Below are positions 1-6,652 of a DNA stretch of 12,338 nt, piece after piece. How positions within the stretch are numbered: position 1 is the first letter of the stretch; every line of letters begins with the position of its first letter. Made by a program: the position numbers and the translations under genes. Below the pieces are notes generated by a model that did no database searches, had not been told where the DNA came from, and worked only from the letters and a program-made list of their open reading frames with translations. This DNA comes from an uncultured Eubacteriales bacterium. GTDB taxonomy: Bacteria; Bacillota; Clostridia; Christensenellales; Aristaeellaceae. The DNA lies in NCBI GenBank assembly GCA_900553265.1, contig USDD01000079.1, forward strand, positions 1 to 12,338, read 5' to 3'.

Positions 1-73
1 TTTGCATCTGACGAAAAATCCATTTGCCGGCCAACCGCCTCATTTGTGCGGTGTTCCCCTCGGTTTCCGTCAT
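1..73 (-). CDS. Partial 5' end of an unidentified gene downstream of ftsK
   Basis: An ATG at 73-71 opens a frame that stays open to the window edge (24 codons, beginning MTETEGNTAQMRRLAGKW). A strong GGAGGAA ribosome binding site lies about 5 bases upstream, just past the ftsK stop codon, with 16 bp between the genes. This points to a translated gene in the ftsK transcription unit. The short fragment is rich in charged residues and matches no family I recognise, so no function is proposed. The partial status, the start and the probable co-transcription come directly from the sequence. Confidence 0.6.
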   Translation of the reverse strand, partial: MTETEGNTAQMRRLAGKWIFRQMQ

Positions 74-89
74 GGCAAATTCCTCCCGT

Positions 90-3000
90 CTATTCGAACA
101 GCGAGGCCATCTCCTCCCGGGAGATCAGCACCGCCCGGGGCTTCGCGCCGTCGGCCTCGGAGACGATGCCCCGCTGCTCCATTTCGTCGATGAGCCGCCC
201 CGCGCGGGCGTAGCCCACGCGCATTCTCCGCTGGAGCATGGACACCGAGGCCTGTCCGGCCTCCACCACGATCTCCACCGCTTCGGGCAGGCGCGGGTCG
301 TATTCCTCGGAGTATTCCTCCTTTTCCGCGTCGGTGCGGGCGGCGTTGTCCATCTGCTCCATCATGTCCGCGTCGTAGGCCGTGGCCGAGCGCTCCTTGA
401 TGTAGGACACCACGGCGTGCACCTCCTCGTCGCTGACCCACGCGCCCTGCACGCGCATGGGCTTGTTGATGCCCGAGGGCACGAACAGCATGTCGCCGTT
501 GCCCAGCAGCTTCTCCGCGCCGCCGTGGTCGATCATGGTTCGGCTGTCGATCTGCGAGGCCACGGAGAAGGCGATTCTCGTGGGAATATTGGCCTTGATG
601 ATGCCCGTGATGACGTTCACCGACGGGCGCTGGGTGGCGATGACCAGATGCATGCCCGCCGCGCGCGCCAGCTGGGCCAGACGGCAGATGCTGTCCTCCA
701 CCTCGCCCGGCGCGACCATCATCAGGTCGGCCAGCTCGTCGATGATGATGACCATCTGGGGCATGGGCTTCTCGCCGTCGCGAAGCTCCTTGTTGTAGCC
801 CTTGATGTCGCGCACGCCGCGCTCGGCGAAGCGCTTGTAGCGGCTGCCCATCTCCGCCACGGCCCAGTCCAGCGCGCCGGAGGCCTTCTTGCAGTCCGTC
901 ACCACCGGGCAGACCAGATGGGGAATGTCGTTGTAGATGGACAGCTCCACCACCTTGGGGTCGATCAGTATCAGCCGCACCTCGTCCGGCGTGGCGCGGA
1001 AGAGTATGGATGTGATGATGGAGTTGATGCACACGGATTTGCCGGAGCCCGTCTGTCCCGCGATGAGCACGTGGGGCATCTTGGCGATGTCGGCCACGAT
1101 GTAGCGCCCGGAATTGTCCTTGCCCAGACCCACGGCCACCTTGCTGACGCTCTTTCGCGCCTCGGGGGACTCCAGCACGTCCCGCAGGCGCACCATCTCC
1201 ACCTTTTCGTTGGGAATCTCCACGCCCACGGCGGCCTTGCCGGGAATGGGCGCCTCGATGCGCACGGACATGGCCGCCAGCCGCATGGCGATGTCGTCCG
1301 CCAGCGACGTGATGCGGCTGACCTTCACGCCCGGCGCGGGCTGAAGCTCGAACCGCGTGACCGCCGGGCCGTGGGCGATGCCGGTGAGCTTGGTTTCGAT
1401 GCCGAACTGCTGCAGCGTCTGCACCAGCATGCCCGCCTTCTCCATGTCCCCGTCGTGATGGTTCTCCGCCGTGCGCTCGCCCTCGGCCAGCAGGTCGATG
1501 GGCGGATAGTAGTATTCGTCCTCGTCCGATTCCGCCGCCGGCACGGGCCGCTTCAGCTTGCCCAGCGGCTTCTTCGGCGCGGGCGCGCTGAAGGGCGCGT
1601 CGTCGCCGCTAAGCACGTCGGACTTCTCCGGCTCGATGGTCAGATCGTCGTCCATGCGCAGCTGCATGTCCTTCGCCTTCGCCCTTCGCAGCGCCTCCAC
1701 CGATTCGGATGTATCGGGTTTGTAGCCGCGCGGGCTTTTATTGCGCGCAAGGCCCTCTCTGGAGCCCTCTGCGGCCCCGCAGAGCGCGTCGTCTGGGCCG
1801 GACGAGTTTCTCGTCGTTTTGGACTTCGGGGCGGTCTGAGGGGCTTTCCCGCGCTTTGTGCGGGAAATGGCCGAATCAAAGGGATCCTCCGGCTCGGGAA
1901 GGTCGAAATCGTCGTTATAGGTGTCGAAGTCGTCGTCCATGGCCGCCCTGCCCCGGCGGGGAAGCTCCTCGTCCTCCGGGCCGGATTTGCGGCGGGCAAA
2001 GGGGGAGCTTCCGCGGGAAGAACCTCTGCGGCGTTCGGAGGTCTCGCCGTCGAAAGCGTCGGCGGAGAAATCATCATCGCTTACGCCGCTCTTGCCGCAC
2101 CGGGAGCGGCCGTCGGTCTCGTCGAAATCACCGCCCTCGCCGCGGTTTGCGGACGCAATGCCGTTGGAGAAATCATCCTCTTCGAAGGGCGCGCCGTCGT
2201 TCAGACCACCCTTGTTTCGGCGGGAGCTCTTGCCGGGTCGTGCGGACGCGCCGTCGGCGGAAAAGCCGCCGTCGGAGGGCGCATTCTCGCCCTTCCCGCG
2301 ATTCGCGCCGCTCTCGTCGAAATCGGCTGCGCCCTTCCGGTTCCTGCCGCGGGCAGCCGGTTCAGTCTCGCGGCCCATGCTCAGGTCGTCTTCCATGCCA
2401 CGGGCGGACTTGCCCCGGCGGGCGTCGCCGTTTGCGTCGAAGCGCTCGCTCTCCCGGCGCGCGCCGGCGGGAATGGCCCGGGGTTTCCGACCCTTGGCGA
2501 AGGGATCCTCCATGGCGGCGTAGGGCTCGTCCGAGCCGGAGCGGCGCGGACGTCTCTCCACGGCGCGGGGGAGAGGCGTCTCGTCAAATTCGAACATCTG
2601 TTCGTTCTCTCGCTCCGCGCGGCGCTGCTCCGAGCGATGACGCGCCCGGCTCGCGCCGTCGCGCAGCGCGCGCAGAATCTGCCCCGCGCGGCCCGTGGCC
2701 GTCAGGCACAGCAGCGCCAGCAGCAGCGTGGTCAGCAGCCCGCCCCATTTGCCCAGCGTCTGCGACAGCGGCCACGCCAGCAGTGCGCCCAGCGCGCCGC
2801 CGCCCTCGCCGAAGCCATAGGACTTGCTGACAAAGTTGGCGAAGCCCGAGATGGCCATGCCCGTCTCCCGAACCACGCGCTCCACGAAGAACAGCTGCAC
2901 CGCCGCCAGCAGAAGCTCGAACAGCAGGCCGCTGACCGCGCTCTTCCAGATGGGCCGTCCCTTTCCGGCGGCGGACAGCGCCGTCAGCGTGGCGATCCAC

Positions 3001-3218
3001 CCCAGAAACAGCGGAATCACCACCGCCATATGGCCGGCCAGCCCCGTCAGCACGCCGCGGATGGCGGCCATCGCCGTGCCCGACTGGGGCGGCGCAACGG
3101 CGATATACGCCAGCAGCAGGGCGATTCCATAGAGCGCCACGGCGCACAGCACCTTCGTCAGGCGGTTGGAGCCGGCGTTTTCCTCATAGACCGGCGGGTT
3201 CGCGTTTCGTTTGGCCAT
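90..3218 (-). CDS. ftsK: FtsK/SpoIIIE-family DNA translocase with long acidic linker
   Basis: A septum-anchored ATP-driven DNA pump that clears or packages chromosomal DNA at division or sporulation. The start is the ATG at 3218 (MAKRNANPPV), 7 bases after GGAGG; the frame extends 30 codons further upstream but over the promoter and without a binding site. The product is 1042 aa. Residues about 20-200 hold roughly four membrane segments. Residues about 205-560 are a charged, low-complexity linker rich in D, E, R, G and S. The motor follows: Walker A GQTGSGKS near residue 722-730, Walker B VIIIDELADL near 822-831, and the family motif ATQRPSVNVITG. The last ~65 residues are the winged-helix gamma domain that reads polar DNA sequences. 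B. subtilis SpoIIIE is about 790 aa, so the linker is unusually long. SpoIIIE and SftA/FtsK roles cannot be separated from sequence, but the membrane domain favours the SpoIIIE type. Confidence 0.97.
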   Translation of the reverse strand: MAKRNANPPVYEENAGSNRLTKVLCAVALYGIALLLAYIAVAPPQSGTAMAAIRGVLTGLAGHMAVVIPLFLGWIATLTALSAAGKGRPIWKSAVSGLLFELLLAAVQLFFVERVVRETGMAISGFANFVSKSYGFGEGGGALGALLAWPLSQTLGKWGGLLTTLLLALLCLTATGRAGQILRALRDGASRARHRSEQRRAERENEQMFEFDETPLPRAVERRPRRSGSDEPYAAMEDPFAKGRKPRAIPAGARRESERFDANGDARRGKSARGMEDDLSMGRETEPAARGRNRKGAADFDESGANRGKGENAPSDGGFSADGASARPGKSSRRNKGGLNDGAPFEEDDFSNGIASANRGEGGDFDETDGRSRCGKSGVSDDDFSADAFDGETSERRRGSSRGSSPFARRKSGPEDEELPRRGRAAMDDDFDTYNDDFDLPEPEDPFDSAISRTKRGKAPQTAPKSKTTRNSSGPDDALCGAAEGSREGLARNKSPRGYKPDTSESVEALRRAKAKDMQLRMDDDLTIEPEKSDVLSGDDAPFSAPAPKKPLGKLKRPVPAAESDEDEYYYPPIDLLAEGERTAENHHDGDMEKAGMLVQTLQQFGIETKLTGIAHGPAVTRFELQPAPGVKVSRITSLADDIAMRLAAMSVRIEAPIPGKAAVGVEIPNEKVEMVRLRDVLESPEARKSVSKVAVGLGKDNSGRYIVADIAKMPHVLIAGQTGSGKSVCINSIITSILFRATPDEVRLILIDPKVVELSIYNDIPHLVCPVVTDCKKASGALDWAVAEMGSRYKRFAERGVRDIKGYNKELRDGEKPMPQMVIIIDELADLMMVAPGEVEDSICRLAQLARAAGMHLVIATQRPSVNVITGIIKANIPTRIAFSVASQIDSRTMIDHGGAEKLLGNGDMLFVPSGINKPMRVQGAWVSDEEVHAVVSYIKERSATAYDADMMEQMDNAARTDAEKEEYSEEYDPRLPEAVEIVVEAGQASVSMLQRRMRVGYARAGRLIDEMEQRGIVSEADGAKPRAVLISREEMASLFE

Positions 3219-3257
3219 GTTTTCCTCCAAAAAGGGCATATATTTCCAGTATTTCTG

Positions 3258-3287
3258 ATTATAGCCCGCCGCGGCCGCAAATTGCAA
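3258..3287 (-). promoter_or_regulatory. Sigma-A-type promoter of ftsK
   Basis: On the minus strand a -35 TTGCAA (3287-3282) and a perfect -10 TATAAT (3263-3258) are separated by 18 bases. The -10 lies 39 bases upstream of the ftsK ATG. It sits just after the terminator that closes the cvpA unit, so ftsK is probably transcribed independently. Confidence 0.75.
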
Positions 3288-3338
3288 CCGAAACCCCGAC
3301 GGGCTCAATTTTGTCCAAATAAGATCGCGTTTTTGCCC

Positions 3339-3369
3339 AAAAGAAAAGGACGAAGCGATTGCTCCGTCC
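3339..3369 (-). terminator. Rho-independent terminator after cvpA
   Basis: Read on the minus strand, a 9-bp stem (3369-3361 with 3356-3348, one G-U pair) encloses a 4-base AATC loop and is followed by TTTTCTTTT. It begins 17 bases past the CvpA stop codon and precedes the ftsK promoter. Confidence 0.8.
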
Positions 3370-3386
3370 CATTCCGTAAAAATCAG

Positions 3387-4115
3387 TTACCCCACAAGGC
3401 TGTTGATCCACTGCGTCACGCTCAGCGGGTCGAACTGCCTGATCGCGCCGTACAGTCTCGACGTATCCACGAATTTGGCCGTCAGCGACGGATCCACCAG
3501 CGAGAGCGCCGAGGGCAGCACCGCCATCACCAGCACGGCCACCGCGCTGCCGCGCAGCAGGCCCAGCACGCCGCCCACCAGCCAGTCGAAGCCCCGCAGC
3601 ACCGGGAAGGAAACCACGTGGTCCAGCAGGTTCACCAGCAGCGAAACCACGATGTAGATCAGCGCGAACGCGGCAATGAACGCCAACACGTTGAACACCG
3701 CCACCCACAGCGTCTGGTTCAGATAGTCCGACATGGACGAGATGCCCAGCTTCTCAAAGGCCTGCGTGCGGATGTTGGCGCTGAAGGACTGGGAGAGGAA
3801 GGAAAAGCGCGGGCCCACGGAGCTGACCGCCTGAGAAATGGCCGATTCGCCGCCGGCCACCACGTCGGAGACCGCCATGGTCGCCTCCGCGGCGCTGGAG
3901 AAGAACTCCTCCGGCTCGAGATACTGGTTCAGCACCGCCATCAGCGTCGTGTTGGACAGGGCGAAATTGGCGATGCGCGCGTAGAGTCTCTGCGCGCCGA
4001 ACCACGAGGCCACAAAGCCCAGCGTGTTCAGACCCGACGTGATGGAGCCCTTGTGCATGCCCGAAAGCAGGCCGAAGCCGAGAATCGCGAGAATCAGATA
4101 GTCGACGATGTTCAC
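3387..4115 (-). CDS. CvpA family membrane protein
   Basis: A 242-aa integral membrane protein of the CvpA family. Members are named after the E. coli colicin V production protein; the molecular role in Firmicutes is not settled. The start MNIVDYLILAILGFGLLSG is typical. Hydrophobic segments lie near residues 4-45, 133-165 and 175-205, with the glycine-rich GGVLGLLRG motif in the last one. Residues about 50-130 form an insertion that makes it longer than the usual 160-180 aa. The chosen start is GTG at 4115, seven bases after GGAGGG; an ATG at 4122 directly abuts that site and is out of frame. It lies 82 bp downstream of the DUF5711-type gene with no terminator between them, so the two are probably co-transcribed, and a terminator follows it. 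Confidence 0.9.
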   Translation of the reverse strand: MNIVDYLILAILGFGLLSGMHKGSITSGLNTLGFVASWFGAQRLYARIANFALSNTTLMAVLNQYLEPEEFFSSAAEATMAVSDVVAGGESAISQAVSSVGPRFSFLSQSFSANIRTQAFEKLGISSMSDYLNQTLWVAVFNVLAFIAAFALIYIVVSLLVNLLDHVVSFPVLRGFDWLVGGVLGLLRGSAVAVLVMAVLPSALSLVDPSLTAKFVDTSRLYGAIRQFDPLSVTQWINSLVG

Positions 4116-4140
4116 TGTTCATCCCTCCAGACTGTTGCTT

Positions 4141-4154
4141 GGAAAGCGTTTTCC
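4141..4154. promoter_or_regulatory. Possible LacI/CcpA-type operator (cre-like palindrome)
   Basis: The 14-mer GGAAAGCGTTTTCC is a near-perfect palindrome centred on CG. It agrees with the catabolite-response consensus TGWAARCGYTWWCA at 12 of 14 positions; the two mismatches are the outermost symmetric bases. It lies in the 82-bp gap just upstream of cvpA. One near-match in 12 kb could be chance, so this is only a candidate. Confidence 0.25.
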
Positions 4155-4197
4155 TCTTTCTTGAATTACTCTGTCCCGCTCCGGCCGCGCTTATGCG

Positions 4198-5301
4198 TCA
4201 TCCCAGCGAAACAAAGTAGAACGTATTGCCGCTGCTGAGCATGGCGATGGAACCGTCGGCCACGCCGTAGACCTGATCGAAGGACGCGTTCAGGCGGTAG
4301 GCGTCCACCTTCTGCCGGTCGAGCCTGGCCACCATGACGTAGCCGTCGCCGGAGAAGCCGTAGACGCAGTCCTCGTTGGCCACGATGGACGCGCAGGCGT
4401 AGGGCATGCGCACCGTCCGGGAAGTCGAGCCGCGCACCATGCGCACGTCGCGCATCTCGCCGCTGGCGTCGTACTGTCCCGTGGGCACATAGGCCATCAG
4501 CGGGTCGTCGTTCATCGTCTCGTCCGCGTCGGCCAGCATCCAGCCGTACACCAGCCTGCGCAGGTCGGATTTCTCCTTGCCGTTGTAGTCGAACACCTTG
4601 ACGAAGGTGTCGCCCACGCAGTAGATCTGCGACTGCCGGAACAGCGCCCGGTAGAGCGTCTGCTCGCTGTCGGTGATCTGGCCGACGATGCGCCGGCCGG
4701 GGCGATAGGTGGACACGGTGCAGCAGGGAACCGTGCCGTTGGTGTCCAGCGTCATCACCCAGAAGAGTTTGTCGTTATAAAAAAAACCGTAGTCAACCAC
4801 GGTCTGATCGGCCAGCGTGATGCTGTCGACCCGTCGTCCGCCGCTCTCCATCAGGACGATCGTACTGTTGTGCTCCGGGCCGAGCAGCGCCGCGGTGTAG
4901 ATCCGGCCCATCCGGGCCGAGAGCACCGTCTCGTCCATGCTGCCCGAATAGCTGGTCACGCCGCTGCTTCCGTCGATGAGCGTCAGCGTCCGGTCGTTCC
5001 AGGCCGCCACGCCCGCGTCCGAGGCGGAAAAATCCGCGCCCGCGCCCATGGCGTAGGACCAGCCGCCGAGGGACTGAGCGTTCACCTTGCGGATGGTGGT
5101 TCCGTCGTAGACCACCAGTCCGTCGCTCACCGCCTCGACCCTGCTCGCCGAGTCGATCTGAAGCGACCGCACCTTGGTGAACGAGGCGGAGTCCGCGGTT
5201 CTGGCGTATATCAGCGCGCCCGCGTAGGCGATGGCGCAGCTCAGCGCCACGATCAGCAGTACAATTCCCCATGGCAGGCGAGACCTTCGGCTTCGCTCCA
5301 T
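4198..5301 (-). CDS. DUF5711-type membrane-anchored predicted beta-propeller protein
   Basis: A 367-aa protein of unknown function. A basic N-terminus (MERSRRSRLPWG) leads into one membrane helix at about residues 11-33, and the rest should lie outside the cell. The extracellular part shows repeated short beta-blade patterns (for example VEAVSDGLVVYDGTTIRKV, YAMGAGADFSASDAGVAAWN, ASIVANEDCVYGFSGDGYV), as in beta-propeller proteins. The overall layout and its position just upstream of a CvpA gene match the DUF5711 family of Clostridia; that assignment is from memory of the family. The start is ATG 5301, preceded by GGAGGAAAATCC; a 24-codon upstream extension lacks a binding site and starts close to the -10. 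It is the first gene of the unit with cvpA. A scaffold or sensing role at the envelope is speculation. Confidence 0.8.
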   Translation of the reverse strand: MERSRRSRLPWGIVLLIVALSCAIAYAGALIYARTADSASFTKVRSLQIDSASRVEAVSDGLVVYDGTTIRKVNAQSLGGWSYAMGAGADFSASDAGVAAWNDRTLTLIDGSSGVTSYSGSMDETVLSARMGRIYTAALLGPEHNSTIVLMESGGRRVDSITLADQTVVDYGFFYNDKLFWVMTLDTNGTVPCCTVSTYRPGRRIVGQITDSEQTLYRALFRQSQIYCVGDTFVKVFDYNGKEKSDLRRLVYGWMLADADETMNDDPLMAYVPTGQYDASGEMRDVRMVRGSTSRTVRMPYACASIVANEDCVYGFSGDGYVMVARLDRQKVDAYRLNASFDQVYGVADGSIAMLSSGNTFYFVSLG

Positions 5302-5356
5302 GGATTTTCCTCCAAAACAGGATTCGCGGCGCAGACGAAAATCGACGCCTCCGCCC

Positions 5357-5385
5357 TTGTACGCCGCTACCATTCCTATTATAAT
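5357..5385 (+). promoter_or_regulatory. Possible plus-strand promoter for the calcineurin-fold gene
   Basis: TTGTAC (5357-5362), a 17-base spacer and a perfect TATAAT (5380-5385) face right. The -35 matches the consensus at only 3 of 6 positions. It overlaps the opposing promoter and would give a leader of about 145 bases that contains a parS-like site. Confidence 0.45.
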
Positions 5386-5406
5386 AGATCAATGGGCGCG
5401 TTGCAA
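5378..5406 (-). promoter_or_regulatory. Sigma-A-type promoter of the DUF5711-cvpA unit
   Basis: On the minus strand TTGCAA (5406-5401), a 17-base spacer and a perfect TATAAT (5383-5378) lie about 75 bases before the start codon. The -35 lies inside a perfect 12-bp palindrome, GCGTTGCAACGC (5398-5409). Confidence 0.75.
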
Positions 5407-5426
5407 CGCCGCTTTTGTGACAAAAG
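5398..5426. promoter_or_regulatory. Two adjacent palindromes at the divergent promoter (possible operators)
   Basis: GCGTTGCAACGC (5398-5409) is a perfect 12-bp palindrome covering the minus-strand -35. Two bases further is CTTTTGT-G-ACAAAAG (5412-5426), a perfect 7-bp inverted repeat around a single base. No T-run follows a stable stem in the gene direction, so operators are more likely than terminators. The binding protein is unknown. Confidence 0.4.
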
Positions 5427-5504
5427 AGGGCAATATTGCAACTTTTCGCCGCCGTGCGAGCGGTTTTTCTTCATACTGTTCCAAAGAAGTCACATTTTTA
5501 TGCA

Positions 5505-5520
5505 CGTTCCACGTGAAACA
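5505..5520. promoter_or_regulatory. parS: parS-like site in the leader of the calcineurin-fold gene
   Basis: CGTTCCACGTGAAACA matches the chromosomal ParB (Spo0J) recognition 16-mer TGTTTCACGTGAAACA at 14 of 16 positions, including the CACGTG core. A C at the fifth position is also tolerated in known sites. It ends 17 bases before the start codon of the gene at 5538, nearly 1 kb from the main cluster. Confidence 0.7.
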
Positions 5521-5537
5521 TTTATGGGAGGTTGTCT

Positions 5538-6467
5538 ATGGCGAGGAAGGCGGCTCCGCCGAAGAAGCGGCGCAGGAGATGGGGCGCGTGGGCGGCGCTG
5601 GCGCTGGCCGCCGCGCTGGCCGCGTTCATTGGATGGACGGCGCTGTGCGCCCGGACGGTGCACGTGCGGCGCGCGGAGGTGGCGCTGAGCGACCTGCCCG
5701 CGTCCATGGACGGAACGACGCTGCTGTTTCTGTCCGACTTCAGCCTGTGCGGCACAAATACGCCCGCGCAGGCGGCAAAGCTGGTCCAGCGGCTTCAGTC
5801 CCTCCATCCCGACGCGCTGCTGCTCAACGGCGATTTCTCCGCGCCGTCACTGATGGACAGGCTGAACGGCCGCACCGGGGCGGACGAAACCAATCTCGGC
5901 CCGCTGACGGCCGCGCTGAAGGATTTTCCCGCGCCCATGGGCAAGTTCGCCGTGTCGGGCGAGCGCGACGGCGCGGCGGAATCGCTGGCGCTGCGGCTCT
6001 CGCCGGGCGGCGTGACGCTCATCGACGGCCAGATCGCCGTGCTGTCCAACGGAACCGACGCCGTCGGCCTGGCGGGAATCGGCGCGAACACGAGGAACGT
6101 GTCCGCGCTGGCGAAGCAGGTGCGGGGAGCGCAGTGCGTCATCGCGCTGATACACTCGCCGGGGCAGGCCGTGGACGTGCGCATCAGCGAGGCCGCCGAC
6201 GGCGGGGCATGGGCGGATCTGATGCTGTCCGGCCACACGCTGGGCGGGCAGATCCGGCTGTTCGGCCGCACGCTGACCCCGCTGACCGACGCGGAGAAGA
6301 AGGCCGTCTCCGGCTGGCGCGCCGACGGCGGCGCGCCGCTGCTGACCTCTCAGGGCCTGGGCTGCGAGGGGCTGAACCTCCGCCTGGGCACGCAGGCCGA
6401 GGCGTGGCTGATTACGCTGCGCGTGAAAGCCGAGCCGACGGGCATGACCTTCGGCCCGGCCAACTGA
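5538..6467 (+). CDS. Membrane-anchored calcineurin-fold (YkuE-like) protein with degenerate metal site
   Basis: A 309-aa protein with a basic N-terminus, one membrane helix (about residues 16-36) and a metallophosphoesterase-like domain. Family landmarks are in the right order but altered. SDFS (66-69) replaces the usual SDxH, LNGDF (96-100) keeps GD, GERD (141-144) replaces GNHD, IHSP (205-208) keeps the histidine, and GHTLGGQ (232-238) replaces GHTHGGQ. At least four metal or catalytic positions therefore differ, so classical two-metal phosphatase activity is doubtful. YkuE-type relatives are envelope-associated phosphoesterases. The start is ATG 5538, six bases after GGGAGG; a TTG two codons earlier is less likely. 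It stands alone between a parS-like site and the parS cluster. A binding or scaffolding role is inference only. Confidence 0.8.
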   Translation: MARKAAPPKKRRRRWGAWAALALAAALAAFIGWTALCARTVHVRRAEVALSDLPASMDGTTLLFLSDFSLCGTNTPAQAAKLVQRLQSLHPDALLLNGDFSAPSLMDRLNGRTGADETNLGPLTAALKDFPAPMGKFAVSGERDGAAESLALRLSPGGVTLIDGQIAVLSNGTDAVGLAGIGANTRNVSALAKQVRGAQCVIALIHSPGQAVDVRISEAADGGAWADLMLSGHTLGGQIRLFGRTLTPLTDAEKKAVSGWRADGGAPLLTSQGLGCEGLNLRLGTQAEAWLITLRVKAEPTGMTFGPAN

Positions 6468-6470
6468 GGA

Positions 6471-6486
6471 TGTTCCACGTGGAACA
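6471..6486. promoter_or_regulatory. parS: parS site 1 of the intergenic cluster
   Basis: TGTTCCACGTGGAACA is a perfect 16-bp palindrome. It differs from the standard parS sequence by one symmetric pair (fifth and twelfth positions). It begins three bases after the stop codon of the calcineurin-fold gene. Confidence 0.85.
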
Positions 6487-6507
6487 TGCCGGAAGAAATC
6501 TCCCGCG

Positions 6508-6523
6508 CATTTCACGTGAAACA
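6508..6523. promoter_or_regulatory. parS: parS site 2 (two mismatches)
   Basis: CATTTCACGTGAAACA agrees with parS at 14 of 16 positions, the differences being the first two bases. Its centre is 37 bp from that of the preceding site. Confidence 0.75.
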
Positions 6524-6545
6524 CATCAACGGTCAGATTCAGAAA

Positions 6546-6561
6546 TGTTTCACGTGAAACC
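6546..6561. promoter_or_regulatory. parS: parS site 3 (one mismatch)
   Basis: TGTTTCACGTGAAACC agrees with parS at 15 of 16 positions, the mismatch being the final base. Its centre is 38 bp from the preceding site. Confidence 0.88.
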
Positions 6562-6581
6562 ACACGCGGCGCATCGTATCA

Positions 6582-6597
6582 TGTTTCACGTGAAACA
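6582..6597. promoter_or_regulatory. parS: parS site 4 (perfect)
   Basis: TGTTTCACGTGAAACA is an exact copy of the consensus ParB-binding 16-mer. Its centre is 36 bp from the preceding site. Confidence 0.95.
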
Positions 6598-6652
6598 TGC
6601 CGAAGCGCGCCGCTCCGCGTCGAAATTCGCGTCGAGCGGGCGCGAAACCCTC

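Noticed and set aside
3610..3625. CACGTG inside cvpA (and others near 1068 and 5661) as extra parS sites
   Set aside because: Only the six-base core matches; the flanking TGTTT and AAACA arms are absent.
24..4238. A very long open frame (about 1400 codons) on the plus strand
   Set aside because: It lies fully antisense to ftsK, cvpA and part of the DUF5711-type gene, has no ribosome binding site, and its product is a low-complexity H/R/A-rich sequence expected from reversed GC-rich codons.
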